Shown here one piece after another: positions 34,990 to 46,661 of a stretch of DNA of 64,000 nucleotides. The notes beneath the pieces are model-generated. The model saw nothing but the letters and a program-made list of their open reading frames with translations, searched no databases and was not told the DNA's origin. The DNA comes from Arcuatula senhousia (lineage: Eukaryota > Mollusca > Bivalvia > Mytilida > Mytilidae): NCBI GenBank assembly GCA_963971305.1, contig OZ020304.1, positions 248,001 to 312,000 of the forward strand. Reading direction: 5' to 3'. A program made the position numbers and the translations under genes. Each line of letters begins with the position of its first letter. The first letter of the stretch is position 1.

Positions 34990-35370
34990 TCGCTTTTTCC
35001 GAAGGAAAAATGTTTGACATGGACATATTTGATTTTTACCCCCTTTTGGCCCCTAATTTCTAAACAAAAAAGAGGGGACACACAAAATCAAGCCTACCCT
35101 TTCTTTTATGGCAAGTGACTTTACTGTAAAGTTTCATAGCATTTGATCAACCACAACAAAAGTAATTGTGGAAACTTATTAATTTTGTCAATTTTGGGCC
35201 CCTTATTTTTAATCGGAATTATGAAATGACCCATAAGGAGAGGTGCACATCTTCAATATATCAGTAATCACTGTGTAATATTTCAAAAAAAGAGACAGTG
35301 TTTAGCTTTGAAATTCTGATTACACAAGACAGGCACTCCTACAGTGCGACGGACGGAGTGACCCGATTAC
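34990..35370. other. Probable dispersed repeat, unclassified
   Basis: Contains ATTTTGGGCCCCTTATTTTTAA, ACAAGACAGGCACTCC and GTGCGACGGACGGAGTGACC, of a type common at mollusc repeat ends. No second copy in the window, so the call is weak. Confidence 0.3.
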
Positions 35371-35844
35371 TCATACGGCGACGCAGGTAAAAACCTAATT
35401 ATAAGGAGGAAACCGTCGCAGTCTTAGGCTGTGTCACTCAAAAACCGTCACAGGTTCCCGAACAAACCTTACAGTATTCACGAAAAAACCGTAACGTGTT
35501 TGGAGGAAAATGTAAATTACTTCACGGTATCTTTTTAACTATTTGTAAGAAAGATGCTAAACGTTTCAGATTTGACAAAAGAGTCACAAAAACTTTTTTT
35601 GTTAATTTTTACAATTGTTTTTTGACGAAATAATGATATTTTTGAAAATGGTAACAATGTTTAATTTTGGCAATTAAATGAATTTGAATTGTGCCAATAT
35701 TCATTAAGTCTATGTTCGGTACATTTTTAAAAACACTTGACATATTTTTTACAAATCAATTAGTCTATAAACTAAACTGACCTTGAAAAAGTCAATATCG
35801 TCTTAATTTTCCTCTGTTTTTCCCACAATGCATTTAGGAGATCA

Positions 35845-35910
35845 GCAAAAACCTTACTGTTGTCACGCAAAAACAAATTTATCGTGTCGCACTTTGTAGG
35901 GATTGTAATA
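35845..35910 (-). repeat. Right arm of the long-distance inverted repeat
   Basis: Reverse complement of 32625-32690 with a few changes (about 65 bp). Confidence 0.6.
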
Positions 35911-36499
35911 GGTTGGCTAAAATGCGATGGTCAATCAATATAGAGAAAAAAACATTGTTAGATCTGCAGTACATTTTATCAAATATTTTTTCTCTTCTTT
36001 TAGTAAAAAGAATGTGAATGTCTAGAAAAACTTAATTGAATGCGGATCGTATTGACCTCCTTCGCAGTAGGCTTATGCCAATGTTAATAGGTCAGGATAA
36101 GTGTACGGACCGTTACGGACGGGAAATGTAAGGAGTTTGACCATTCATATGAGATTTTATCTCCAGCTTAAACGGGTGATAAAATTTTGTGTGGTTTTGT
36201 GTTTCACGCCCCTGCATCACTAAAAAGGTTATAAAGGGGATGAACATGAAAAGTTGATAAATGAATATGATTGTTTTTCTTTGAAAAATGTTAACAAAAC
36301 TACGTTCTATAAGAATACTTAATGAAATGTCCAACTTAACGGGTGCATAATAAAAGTTGTGCAAATATGCATGTGACCGTTTTTTCTGAGATTGATAACC
36401 ATTTTAGGAAGAACACAAATTACTCGTAGTAAAAATTCAACTATAACACAAATCAACTACACGATATGAATTCTAAAGTAAATAAATGCTTTCTTCCTT

Positions 36500-36760
36500 T
36501 TTATCTTAAGACTTTTCGCGGGAACTGGTTAAGGCACTTGTGACCTAACTTAAAATCACGAGGTCGTCACCATTGTAGGTTCGAGCCTCACAAATGACAT
36601 GGTTTACAGGCATCTCGGTGTTTTCGCCGATTTTCAAAGTTAAAGTATGGGACTTTTTTCCGCCTAGCGACCATTCGGTAGTAGTTTAAATGACATGGTT
36701 TTCAGGCACCTATATGCTCGGTGTTTTCGCAGATTTTCAAGCTATTTTGTCAAATGGTCG
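36500..36760. repeat. Degenerate tRNA-like SINE remnant with a partial internal duplication
   Basis: AACTGGTTAAGGCACTTGTG and, about 45 nt on, GTAGGTTCGAGCCTC look like pol III A and B boxes. AAATGACATGGTTT.CAGGCA...CGGTGTTTTCGC occurs twice (about 36590 and 36688). There is no clear tail or target-site duplication. Confidence 0.4.
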
Positions 36761-36877
36761 CTAATCTCGCCGTCGATATTAAAAGCTCACATAGGGTTTT
36801 TGTTGTCTGTTGACCTGTGTTCACATTCGGTTTGTGCCAAAATGTATGTGCACTTTCCTACGTTAATGAAGAAAATG

Positions 36878-37050
36878 AGACGTGGAATAAGTGTACGAGA
36901 CACAACCTACAATATAAACGTAAATTTAAAACATCCACAGTGGAAAACAGCCAGCAGTCTTCAATGTAACCAGCGGTCGCTGCTCGCTGTTTTTCAATTG
37001 GCCCCTAGATTGAAAATAAACTACATATGATTCAAGCCCAAATCCAATTG
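36878..37050. repeat. Dispersed repeat family R1, partial copy
   Basis: GACGTGGAATAAGTGTACGA..., AAAACAGCCAGCAGTCTTCA and AATTGGCCCCTAGA match 42067-42385 and 51141-51440 in order. It is truncated compared with those. Confidence 0.65.
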
Positions 37051-37126
37051 TAAATCTTACCTTTACCTTCACAAAAGAATGATATTAGATATTATAATCA
37101 TGATAGAGCTGGTGATTGCTGAAATA

Positions 37127-37638
37127 TACTAATGGAAAAAAGAAACTGTGCATCACTTTGAAAAATCACAAATTCAAAATTTTATTTCGTATTTTATACA
37201 TTTTATCACAAAAGGATTGCAAAATCATTTTTCTCAAGATCTGGACCAAAAAAAATCGTTTTTGGACCCCTAAAAGATGTGAAATCAGGTAGTGTAAATT
37301 TGAAATTCACAAAATCACACTTTGGAAACAATGCACATTTTTGAAATTAAGTTTTCTCAGCTGATTTTCACCAAAAAAAAGTTTCTCCTTTTAGTGGTTT
37401 AAATTTTGAGTGAAAGTCTTGATTTTTCATTTTTGGGTTAAAAAGTGGTTTTTGGAATCTCAGCAACTGGTATTAAACATTTTTCAGATTTTTACCCAAA
37501 AATGATCTGCATGGTCCACTGGACATTCAGTGAAAATTTCAATTCGATAACTGTATTTTTTACGATTTTCTGATTAAGAGAAATATGGGTACAATTGATT
37601 TCCAATAGACATGCACAGTTTCTTTTTTTCCATGAGTA
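37127..37638. mobile_element. 512 bp mariner/Tc1-like MITE
   Basis: The left end TACTAATGGAAAAAAGAAAC, then TGTGCAT, is inverted at the right end (ATGCACAGTTTC...CATGAGTA) with few mismatches. TA lies at both outer ends, as for TA-targeting elements. The interior is AT-rich without a transposase. Confidence 0.7.
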
Positions 37639-38430
37639 TACATAAAAGTAGTCCTTTGAAATAAAAATTAAAATAAAGATCCAGACAATCAATTTTGCTT
37701 CGCCTGAAGACAATAGCACAATAAAATCATCCTGAAACAGGAGCGACAATAAGGATAAAAATGAACGCCTTTGAATTATTCAGTATGTCTTGCAAGCGGG
37801 CCAGTTCGAAACTAATAGTGTAGAAAATGTATTTAAAATTATGCAATGCATCAAAATGTAGAAAAAAGAAGATAATAATTTATAACCGAAATCTGAACAA
37901 GAATTTGCCTTTACATGTATGTATCTTGTATATATCTACCCCAGTAAAACCCTCCCTTTCTGTATAGGTGCACCCTCAATTGATCTCTTTATTATTGACG
38001 TAAGATGGCGAGAAAAAATGTCAGCAACTTTATCTCTGGGAACTTATGGCTGCATCATATTAAGAAACTGACAAATAATTCTTACCAGTAGAAATATTTT
38101 ATTACAGTATAAAACCAAGTTTGGGTCCTTTCGTTTTTTATCAAAAACTGTTAAAAGAACCAGTCTTAATAGCAAGTGGGAAATATGCATAACTTAATTT
38201 CATTTTGATAGACAGAATTTGTTATTTTGTATTCGGACTTAAATTATTGTAAAAAGTATATTCAACATAATTTTACATTTTTTTTGTGTACTAGTATTTT
38301 GCTCTCAACAGACCTTTAACCGACTTACCAAAGGACCCATTTCCCATATAACCTCCATGTAAAAGTAGATCAACTTACCGAGTTCTCAGTAAGCCGACTA
38401 AGGCGGAGGATAAACTTACTATTGACGAAA

Positions 38431-41400
38431 TAATACCTGTATGAGTGAAATGACCAGATTAATGATCCCGACATCCGTTATGATTTTACCATACACGTTC
38501 ATCAAAGCTTCATACCTGTATGAGTGAAGTCACCAGATTAATGATCCCGACATCCGTTATAATTTGACCATACATGTTCATCAAAGCTTCATACCTGTAT
38601 GAGTGAAGTCACCAGATTAATGATCCCGACATCCATTATGATTTTACCATACACGTTCATCAAAGCTTCATACCTGTATGAGTGAAGTCACCAGATTAAT
38701 GATCCCGACATCCATTATGATTTTACCATACACGTTCATCAAAGCTTCATACCTGTATGAGTGAAGTGACCAGATTAATGATCCCGACATCCATTATGAT
38801 TTTACCATACACGTTCATCAAAGCTTCATACCTGTATGAGTGAAGTCACCAGATTAATGATCCTGACATCCATTATGATTTTACCATGCTTCATACCTGT
38901 ATGAGTGAAGTGACCAGATTAATGATCCCGACATCCATTATGATTTTACCATACACGTTCATCAAAGCTTCATACCTGTATGAGTGAAGTGACCAGATTA
39001 ATGATCCCGACATCCATTATGATTTTACCATACACGTTCATCAAAGCTTCATACCTGTATGATGCAGATTAATGATCCCGACATCCATTATGATTTTACC
39101 ATACACGTTCATCAAAGCTTCATACCTGTATGAGTGAAGTCACCAGATTAATGATCCCGACATCCATTATGATTTTACCATACACGTTCATCAAAGCTTC
39201 ATACCTGTATGAGTGAAGTCACCAGATTAATGATCCCGACATCCATTATGATTTTACCATACACGTTCATCAAAACTTCATACCTGTATGAGTGAAGTCA
39301 CCAGATTAATGATCCCGACATCCATTATGATTTTACCATACACGTTCATCAAAGCTTCATACCTGTATGAGTGAAGTCACCAGATTAATGATCCCGACAT
39401 CCATTATGATTTTACCATACACGTTCATCAAAGCTTCATACCTGTATGAGTGAAGTCACCAGATTAATGATCCCGACATCCGTTATGATTTTACCATACA
39501 CGTTCATCAAAGCTTAATACCTGTATGAGTGAAGTCACCAGATTAATGATCCCGACATCCATTATGATTTTACCATACACGTTCATCAAAGCTTCATACC
39601 TGTATGAGTGAAGTCACCAGATTAATGATCCCGACATCCGTTATGATTTTACCATACACGTTCATCAAAGCTTCATACCTGTATGAGTGAAGTCACCAGA
39701 TTAATGATCCTGACATCCATTATGATTTCACCATACACGTTCATCAAAGCTTCATACCTGTATGAGTGAAGTCACCAGATTAATGATCCCGACATCCGTT
39801 ATGATTTTACCATACACGTTCATCAAAGCTTCATACCTGTATGAGTGAAGTCACCAGATTAATGATCTCGACGTCCATTATGATTTTACCATACACGTTC
39901 ATCAAAGCTTCATACCTGTATGAGTGAAGTCACCAGATTAATGATCCCGACATCCATTATGATTTTACCATACACGTTCATCAAAGCTTCATACCTGTAT
40001 GAGTGAAGTCACCAGATTAATGATCCCGACATCCGTTATGATTTTACCATACACGTTCATCAAAGCTTCATACCTGTATGAGTGAAGTCACCAGATTAAT
40101 GATCCTGACATCCATTATGATTTTACCATACACGTTCATCAAAGCTTCATACCTGTATGAGTGAAGTCACCAGATTAATGATCTCGACATCCATTATGAT
40201 TTTACCATACACGTTCATCAAAGCTTCATACCTGTATGAGTGAAGTCAATGATCCCGACATCCATTATGATTTTACCATACACGTTCATCAAAGCTTCAT
40301 ACCTGTATGAGTGAAGTCACCAGATTAATGATCCCGACATCCGTTATGATTTTACCATACACGTTCATCAAAGCTTCATACCTGTATGAGTGAAGTCACC
40401 AGATTAATGATCCCGACATCCGTTATGATTTTACCATACACGTTCATCAAAGCTTCATACCTGTATGAGTGAAGTCACCAGATTAATGATCCCGACATCC
40501 ATTATGATTTTACCATACACGTTCATCAAAGCTTCATACCTGTATGAGTGAAGTCACCAGATTAGTGATCCCGACATCCATTATGATTTTACCATACACG
40601 TTCATCAAAGCTTCATACCTGTATGAGTGAAGTCACCAGATTACTGATCCCGACATCCGTTATGATTTTACCATACACGTTCATCAAAGCTTCATGCCTG
40701 TATGAGTGAAGTCACCAGATTAATGATCCCGACATCCATTATGATTTTACCATACACGTTCATCAAAGCTTCATACCTGTATGAGTGAAGTCACCAGATT
40801 AATGATCCCGACATCCATTATGATTTTACCATACACGTTCATCAAAGCTTCATACCTGTATGAGTGAAGTCACCAGATTAATGATCCTGACATCCATTAT
40901 GATTTTACCATACACGTTCATCAAAGCTTCATACCTGTATGAGTGAAGTCACCAGATTAATGATCCCGACATCCATTATGATTTTACCATACACGTTCAT
41001 CAAAGCTTCATACCTGTATGAGTGAAGTCACCAGATTAATGATCCCGACATCCGTTATGATTTTACCATACACGTTCATCAAAGCTTAATACCTGTATGA
41101 GTGAAGTCACCAGATTAATGATCCCGACATCCATTATGATTTTACCATAAACATTCATCAAAGCTTTATACCTGTATGAGTGAAGTCACCAGATTAATGA
41201 TCCCGACATCCGTTATGATTTTGCCATACACGTTCATCAAAGCTTCATACCTGTATGAGTGAAGTCACCAGATTAATGATCCCGACATCCATCATGATTT
41301 TACCATACACGTTGATCAAAACTTCATACCTGTATGAGTGAAGTCACCAGATTAATGATACCGACATTTATTATGATTTTACCATACATGTTCGTCAAAG

Positions 41401-41483
41401 CTTAATACCTGTATGAGTGAAGTCACCAGATTAATGATCCCGACATCCATTATGATTTTACCATACACGTTCATCAAAGCTTC
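38431..41483 (-). repeat. Array E: 79 bp minisatellite of tetraspanin exon-2 end + donor, about 38 copies
   Basis: On the minus strand each unit is about 71 nt of exon (CTTTGATGAACGTGTATGG... to ...GACTTCACTCATACAG) followed by the donor GTATGAAG. The exon copy is the first unit and the array then runs away from it for 3 kb into intron 2. Changes are few. A few units carry deletions (near 38886, 39061 and 40248). At 79 bp the unit breaks the frame and GTATGAAG brings an in-frame stop, so use of later donors would be disruptive. Confidence 0.95.
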
Positions 41484-41637
41484 TGTACATCCCCTCCTAT
41501 ACAGGGTAACCTCCGATCTGAAGTCGTAGTTGTAATGTTCGTCATTATCGTGGACGTGGTGGTGAACGCATGGCCGTTCATGGTTAGGATCACAGCAACT
41601 GTACGGAACATCGTCGTTCAAATACTTTTCTTTCTTT
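41409..41637 (-). CDS. Tetraspanin exon 2: second half of the large loop and start of TM4
   Basis: The acceptor ACCATTATTACAG precedes 41637; the donor is ATACAG|GTATTA after 41409. Phase 2 in, phase 0 out. It encodes KKEKYLNDDVPYSCCDPNHE, RPCVHHHVHDNDEHYNYDF, LYRRGCTEALMNVYGK and IIMDVGIINLVTSLIQ. The SCC, RPC and RGC cysteines and the NYD motif are diagnostic of the peripherin/ROM1 branch. Its 3' 71 nt seed array E. Confidence 0.92.
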
Positions 41638-41786
41638 CTGTAATAATGGTTCAAACATAACCAATTAGAATACGAAAGAAAAGCATGGGACATATATGCC
41701 CCGCATAGGACTCCAAACAGAAATGTTAAAAGTCCCTAGGGTATATGATAATGGTGTTGCGTATACAGCTCTGTGTAGTACTAGTA

Positions 41787-41913
41787 ATTGGTATAATATA
41801 GAATGGATGTGGTGAGCTGCAACGGATCTAAAAAGATGATTTTCATCACTGTTGGCACACTGATACACCCTCTTACTATGCAGCTCACCACATCTATTCT
41901 ATATTATACCAAT
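41787..41913. repeat. Perfect-stem hairpin: 35 bp arms, 57 bp loop
   Basis: ATTGGTATAATATAGAATGG... (41787-41821) is inverted at 41879-41913 with only one or two mismatches. It lies in tetraspanin intron 1. It may be a very short foldback MITE; the loop is large for a miRNA precursor. Confidence 0.7.
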
Positions 41914-42066
41914 CCTTAGGGTTTACATAAAGTCAGACTAAACAATCGAAATGAATTTTAAACCATTACCTCTGCGGTTTTGGCAGTAATTTTGTATGGA
42001 CGGACCTTACTTAACTTAACTTAACACATAATGTAATTAATGCCCTATCTCGACATATACGATATT

Positions 42067-42385
42067 GAGATGTGGAATAAGTGTACGCGACACAACAAAC
42101 ATAAACAAACAGCAATTCAAAAAATCACAACGGAAAACAGCAAGCAGTCTTCAACATGACCATAGGTCACTGCTTACCGTCTTGCATTGGCCCAAGACTT
42201 ATAATACAATATAAAAATAAAATATAGTATCAAAACCAATCCCTAAATCATCAACGAAAGACTCAATTCTTGACATAAAACAGTTAACATAGAATGACAA
42301 GGACAAACAAAGGCTTTGGCAAAGTTTCCTGGCTTAGGACAGGCACATATAAAATGTGGCGGGGTTAAACTAGTTTTTTTGGATC
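42067..42385. repeat. Dispersed repeat family R1, copy
   Basis: From GATGTGGAATAAGTGTACGC to TTTCCTGGCTTAGGACAGGC and TGTGGCGGGGTTAAACTAG. It matches 51141-51440 along its length, with indels. Confidence 0.75.
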
Positions 42386-42720
42386 CAACCTTCCCCCTAT
42401 TGATAAACTTGCACAAAGATACATATAAAACACACTGTAAAACTCAATCGACAAAAGTTCAATTCAACAAGAGAGAACCTAAGACATAATACTGTACGAA
42501 AACAACAAGACAAGGAGGAACTCTCTTGAGAACACTCGAAGTTACTGACCACTAGCTAAGAAACATTTATCGATTGATGTAAAAGAATCAAATACATCAG
42601 TTCTAAATCCGACACCCCACGTCAAAACAATGAATGATTAAGAGTTGTATCACCATACAGAACCGACATACTTGATCGCTGTGGTGCTTATAAATAATAC
42701 AGTGGATACAAAGTGAAAAT

Positions 42721-43190
42721 TTAACGTTTTAAAGTTACTATCAAGCTATCAATATTTCTGCCAAAACATACCAAATGTAAAGATTTTACTAAAACATTGA
42801 ATTCGTATCCTTTTTTCAAAAGGTTTTTAAGCCAGTTTTTAATTTCCATAAGGTTGTTTTTGAATTTTTGTGCTTTATAAACTACATTGCTATAAAAGTC
42901 AGGATGAGATATTCCTTTAACAATCAGAAATCTACGTGTACAATCAAATTTTTCGATGAGATGTCCATATTTATGTGCAAATTTTGTAAAAGATTTGACT
43001 AATTTGTGGTAACGGTAACCTTGTTTTAGCAATTTTTCTGTAATAAAACGGTTTTTATCATTAAAATCAGACACATCACTGCAAATGCGAGCATACCTGA
43101 CTAATTGTGAAATGTATACCCCGTAAGCTGGAGCTAATGGTACGTCTCCTTCAAGAAACGGAAAATTAACTATTGGGAATGAAAAGTCAT
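42721..43190 (-). pseudogene. Fragment of a retroelement polyprotein (end of reverse transcriptase region)
   Basis: One open frame of about 155 residues on the minus strand, without a start or upstream domain: FLEGDVPLAPAYGVYISQLV, RYARICSDVSDFNDKN, KLLKQGYRYHKLVKSFTKF and CFGRNIDSLIVTLKR. The 'YGVYISQLVRYAR....F...N.....KLL.QGYRYHKL...F.KF' pattern is what I remember at the C-terminal end of reverse transcriptases in mollusc and coral retroelements. No catalytic YxDD is present in this part. A shorter, decayed copy lies at about 43500-43640. It is a dead insertion in tetraspanin intron 1. Confidence 0.6.
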
Positions 43191-44763
43191 CCCGTTATGT
43201 CGTCGTTGGGACATAAAAACTCACAATTAAAGACAAACCAAAGCACCCCAAGAAATATTTTAAAAAGGTTAAGTACACGGACCAATAAAGTAACAAGTAA
43301 ATGTTTATGTATTTTCTGTCTCTAATCATTAAATAGTTCGTTTTGTAAATTGCACAGGAATTGATAACACTCATTGTCTGTCGTTTAAAAAATGGAGATA
43401 TTTAAAAATTGTGGTGAAATTTAACATATTTGATCATTTTGAAAAGTAGTATAGAATGTAAAGAATATAGAAGCCAGGTATAAAAAGGCAATTAACGTTC
43501 AATTTAAAGTTAAAAGAAGTATCACATCATCAATATTTGTACCAAAAACGACTAAATTCAAATTTTTACCAAAGTTCATCTCATATCTTTTACTTTTAAG
43601 TTTAAAGCCAGTTTTTTTTCATTTAAGTTGCTTTCAATACTGAATCCATCCCGAAAATATTTATATGGATAATTTCAAGAGCTTAGGAGCTGGAAATAAA
43701 TAAAAGTATTATTGGATACTAGCTTTAAATATTTCATTTCATAAGAAAACGCGCATAAATCTGATTTCAGCTACACTTTTCATAAAAAATCACAGACTGG
43801 TAAAAATATATCAACAGAAAAGCTAAAACATGTAGGTAGGTAGGTAGTCATTATTTTATTTTAACATTTTTTTTTACCTTGAGTATATGAAGAGTGGAAT
43901 TAAAGTTAAACGGTACTTAAGCAAAAATGGCAATATAAATGTTAGGGAAGGCATGAAAAAAGTATAGGGTAGTGGAAACACCCGTCTCAGTTTTTTTTTT
44001 TTTTTTGCTTTGGCCTTATACAAACCCCATACTATTTCATCTAAACTTAACAAATTTATACTTTAGAAACTTTTTTATTGAAATGTGGTCAAAACAGAGA
44101 TAAAATGTTATTGGAAGATGGCAAGCTTAGAGTTTATCTAAAATTTAGATTAACATTCAAAATTGAACATTATTAGAAATTGAAGAAGACTTTACAAAAA
44201 GAAAAACATTTACTAAATTTAGAATAAGCAATCATAAATACGAAGATAGAATTTGTAATAAATGCTTTTCAGACGAAGTCGAAAATGAAGAACACTTTAC
44301 TTGAATGTGCATATTATAATAATGATAGAAATAAGTTTATTAACTCTGTCACAACTACTTGCCCATCTTTTACAATTTATCTATTCTTAACGTGGTGATG
44401 GTGATGGAAAATCATAATATTACTTTACAAATCAGTGAATTTATAAATAAAAATCTCCTGGGGCAACATAATAATGATATAATTTAAACACATGATATAA
44501 TGATATAACCATATGTTCATGTCTTAGGCTATGTTATGTTCTGTTCTGTAATAATACTTGATTTAACAACCTTGTCTTGATGTTTATTTATAAATCACTG
44601 AAATTCTGAATTTAGAACCCAGTTCTACACCTCTATAAAGCCTGAAAAAAGACCCTATTTTGTGTCACACTCATACTAGCCTTCCACACTTGTGAACTGC
44701 AGGTGAATTATGCAAATTAAATATTGAGAGAACCAAGTTAACTTTTGGAACTGAGTCACTTAC
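43191..44763. other. Tetraspanin intron 1, proximal part
   Basis: Apart from the decayed retroelement fragment (43500-43640) and a TAGGTAGGTAGGTAG run at 43831-43847, I see no features. Confidence 0.5.
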
Positions 44764-45332
44764 TTGTATAAAAGATCTTTTTTGGCCGGACCAATATAAT
44801 CTTCCAAAATCCAGGACACATGAAACCAGTCAGTGTAAGCTTTGCTCCCACAACAACTTTCTTCGATTTGTAACAAATCAATTTCTGACTTCTTGCCGAC
44901 GTCCATTGAATAGACTTCCATCGAGGATTTAATGCCAGTGGAAAATGCATTTTCAAGCTGACCAACAATACCAAAACAGACAATACTTCCTATTAAAACG
45001 CACAAAAATAAGACAAGACTTACAATGGCATAACCAAGCAGGAAAACGCTCCACTTTTCTCTTTTGTCTGGATTTCCGTTTGCTAGACAAGTTTTTGATC
45101 CTACAATATTAAGCAGTATCCCAACTCCTCCTGTAATCAACATGTATATTGGTAGGGACTTTGCATTGTATCCCTCTATAAGATGAATCTTTTTCTGGAT
45201 AGCCACAAAGACAAATACACCTGCCGAGAACACAATCAGAAAAAGGAGCACTTCGATTATGGCTAGAATCCCAGAAATCTTTGACAGGCGACATCTTGCC
45301 GGTTCGGTGATCAATAAGTTCGGCCAACCCAT
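44764..45332 (-). CDS. Tetraspanin exon 1: start, TM1-TM3 and first half of the large loop
   Basis: The ATG at 45332 has A at -3 and G at +4. The donor is TATACAA|GTAAGT after 44764, phase 2. It encodes a short cytoplasmic N terminus (MGWPNLLITEPARCRLSK), three hydrophobic helices, and the loop with EIDLLQIEESCCGSKAYTDW and FHVSWI. This contains the universal tetraspanin CCG. The overlapping frame at 45109-45327 is a shadow. Confidence 0.9.
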
Positions 45333-45674
45333 TATTCAGATTCAGGTTTAACCCATTTTTCTCGAAACTTGAGTTGAAAATAAAAACACCATCTGTTTTC
45401 CTATATTTACAAATTGTAATATGTCAATGACGTCATCAAAACTTGACGTCAATTACTTGCCTATGAAATTCATTGAAATTAAAGGTATTTTGGTATAAAA
45501 AAGGCCCATTGACACTTATGCAAATAATCTAAAATCTGCGTTTCATTATTGACCATTGTTTGAACGTTAGATTGATATGCTAAAAGATTTAATTTAAAAT
45601 TCGCGGTTTAAAAAAGTTCAAACTCCAATGTAACTCTTTTGTGTCGGAGGTCAGTTTAATCTATTTTAGGTGAC
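45333..45674. promoter_or_regulatory. 342 bp bidirectional promoter with two perfect CRE palindromes
   Basis: It separates the ATGs of the tetraspanin (minus) and TTC13-like (plus) genes. TGACGTCA occurs perfectly at 45428-45435 and 45444-45451, 16 bp apart, the consensus for CREB/ATF bZIP dimers. TATAAAA at 45494-45500 is in plus orientation, about 175 bp before the TTC13-like ATG. No transcription start is known, so use by either gene is an inference. Confidence 0.6.
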
Positions 45675-45939
45675 ATGGAAAAGAAAGTTATATTTGTTTT
45701 ACAACTTTTGCTAACATTTTGTGCCTTTAAGGTGCAGTTAGGACAGATGTGCGATGTGGCAAATATTCAAGTAGAAAATGAAGATGGGGTCATTCAGGTT
45801 TTTGAGGTCAAGCGGCTTGAACCAGTGAAAGGGGATAGTTGTGGATCGTGCGGTCAGCAAGCTGTAAACTCTGGACCCCGTCCGTCAGGACTTGGTTCTA
45901 GCGTTTTCCTGACAATAGGAGAAGCCTCACCGCAGTGTG
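45675..45939 (+). CDS. TTC13-like exon 1: signal peptide and Cys-rich start
   Basis: The ATG has a good context (GACATGG). MEKKVIFVLQLLLTFCAFKV followed by QLGQ is a typical signal peptide. The chain continues with MCDVANIQ, LEPVKGDSCGSCGQQA, SGLGSSVFLTIGEASPQC. I end the exon at TGTG|GTCAGT (45940), phase 1, because the next exon needs one base. The frame runs on to a stop at 45996-45998 if unspliced. Confidence 0.8.
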
Positions 45940-46581
45940 GTCAGTTGATTCAAAGCACAGAAATTGGTTATATAAACAACAGGCAAATGTTGAATTAAAA
46001 AAAAGGCAGTGGCTCCGAATACACGTGTGTACATGAAGCCTGTCATGCCTGTAGGCTACAGATACACTAGCTACAATAATGTAGCTCCTGCAACATCTTT
46101 GGTTAGGGGGAGCTACAATGCGGTCCCATTGCTTGTAACGGAGCAACGCTGAAACTGAAACCGAAATCACAACGGGCGCAATCAATCAATCTCCATTAGA
46201 CATCAAATATCGCTTATAGTATTTTAATGACGAATTCAGTTTAAATTTTCCGACATTTAGCGCAGTTTAAAAGATTTTCGTGAAATTGTCAATTTTGAAG
46301 GATCTTGATCCTGAATTTTATAATGAAGGGTGGTGACTTAAAAACGAGTACCCCGGGCCCGAGCCCCGGCCAACATCCGCTAACCCAAATATTTCAAAAT
46401 GCTTTAAAATCTTTATTTCTGAATATTTTTCGATGAAATTTGAAATTAATGTGTAAAAGTATAATATCTTATTATTTATTTTCCATTTTCTAAATAAAAA
46501 TTAAAACATTTTAATTTCGAGACAATTTTCGATTTTTAGGTGACTAATTTTCTATTTAATAACTGCATCTGTTTTAAAATC

Positions 46582-46633
46582 CAGTCTGCTTCTCGATGGT
46601 TTAGTAAGATTTTTATGGTTTTCTTTAGACCCT
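46582..46633. repeat. Short dispersed repeat, inverted relative to 31583-31634
   Basis: CAGTCTGCTTCTCGATGGTT...TTTCTTTAGACCCTCA is the reverse complement, with a few changes, of part of the insertion at 31031-31774. It ends about 28 bp before the acceptor of exon 2. Confidence 0.6.
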
Positions 46634-46661
46634 CATTTACAATGAATTAATACATTTGTAG

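Larger units (their letters stand above)
27138..45332 (-). other. Gene 2: peripherin-2/ROM1-type tetraspanin, complete, four exons
   Basis: Exons on the minus strand are 45332-44764, 41637-41409, 29046-28917 and 27676-27138. Junction phases 2, 0 and 1 agree and give 488 residues. There are four membrane helices: about 20-45, 60-80, 97-122, and one spanning the exon 2/exon 3 junction (about 250-275). The large extracellular loop has CCG (160-162), then QIE..CCG...DWF.v.WI and VPYSCCDP...RPC..., ...HYNYDF...RGC, the signature of the peripherin/ROM1 branch. Those proteins shape curved membranes such as photoreceptor disc rims; this role is known for vertebrates and only inferred here. No cysteine lies between the third helix and CCG, where vertebrate peripherin-2 has the residue used for disulphide-linked oligomers. 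The tail of about 200 residues is far longer than in vertebrate family members. Confidence 0.88.

Noticed and set aside
36530..36600. tRNA gene
   Set aside because: A- and B-box-like stretches exist, but no cloverleaf can be formed with proper acceptor and anticodon stems; more likely an old SINE head.
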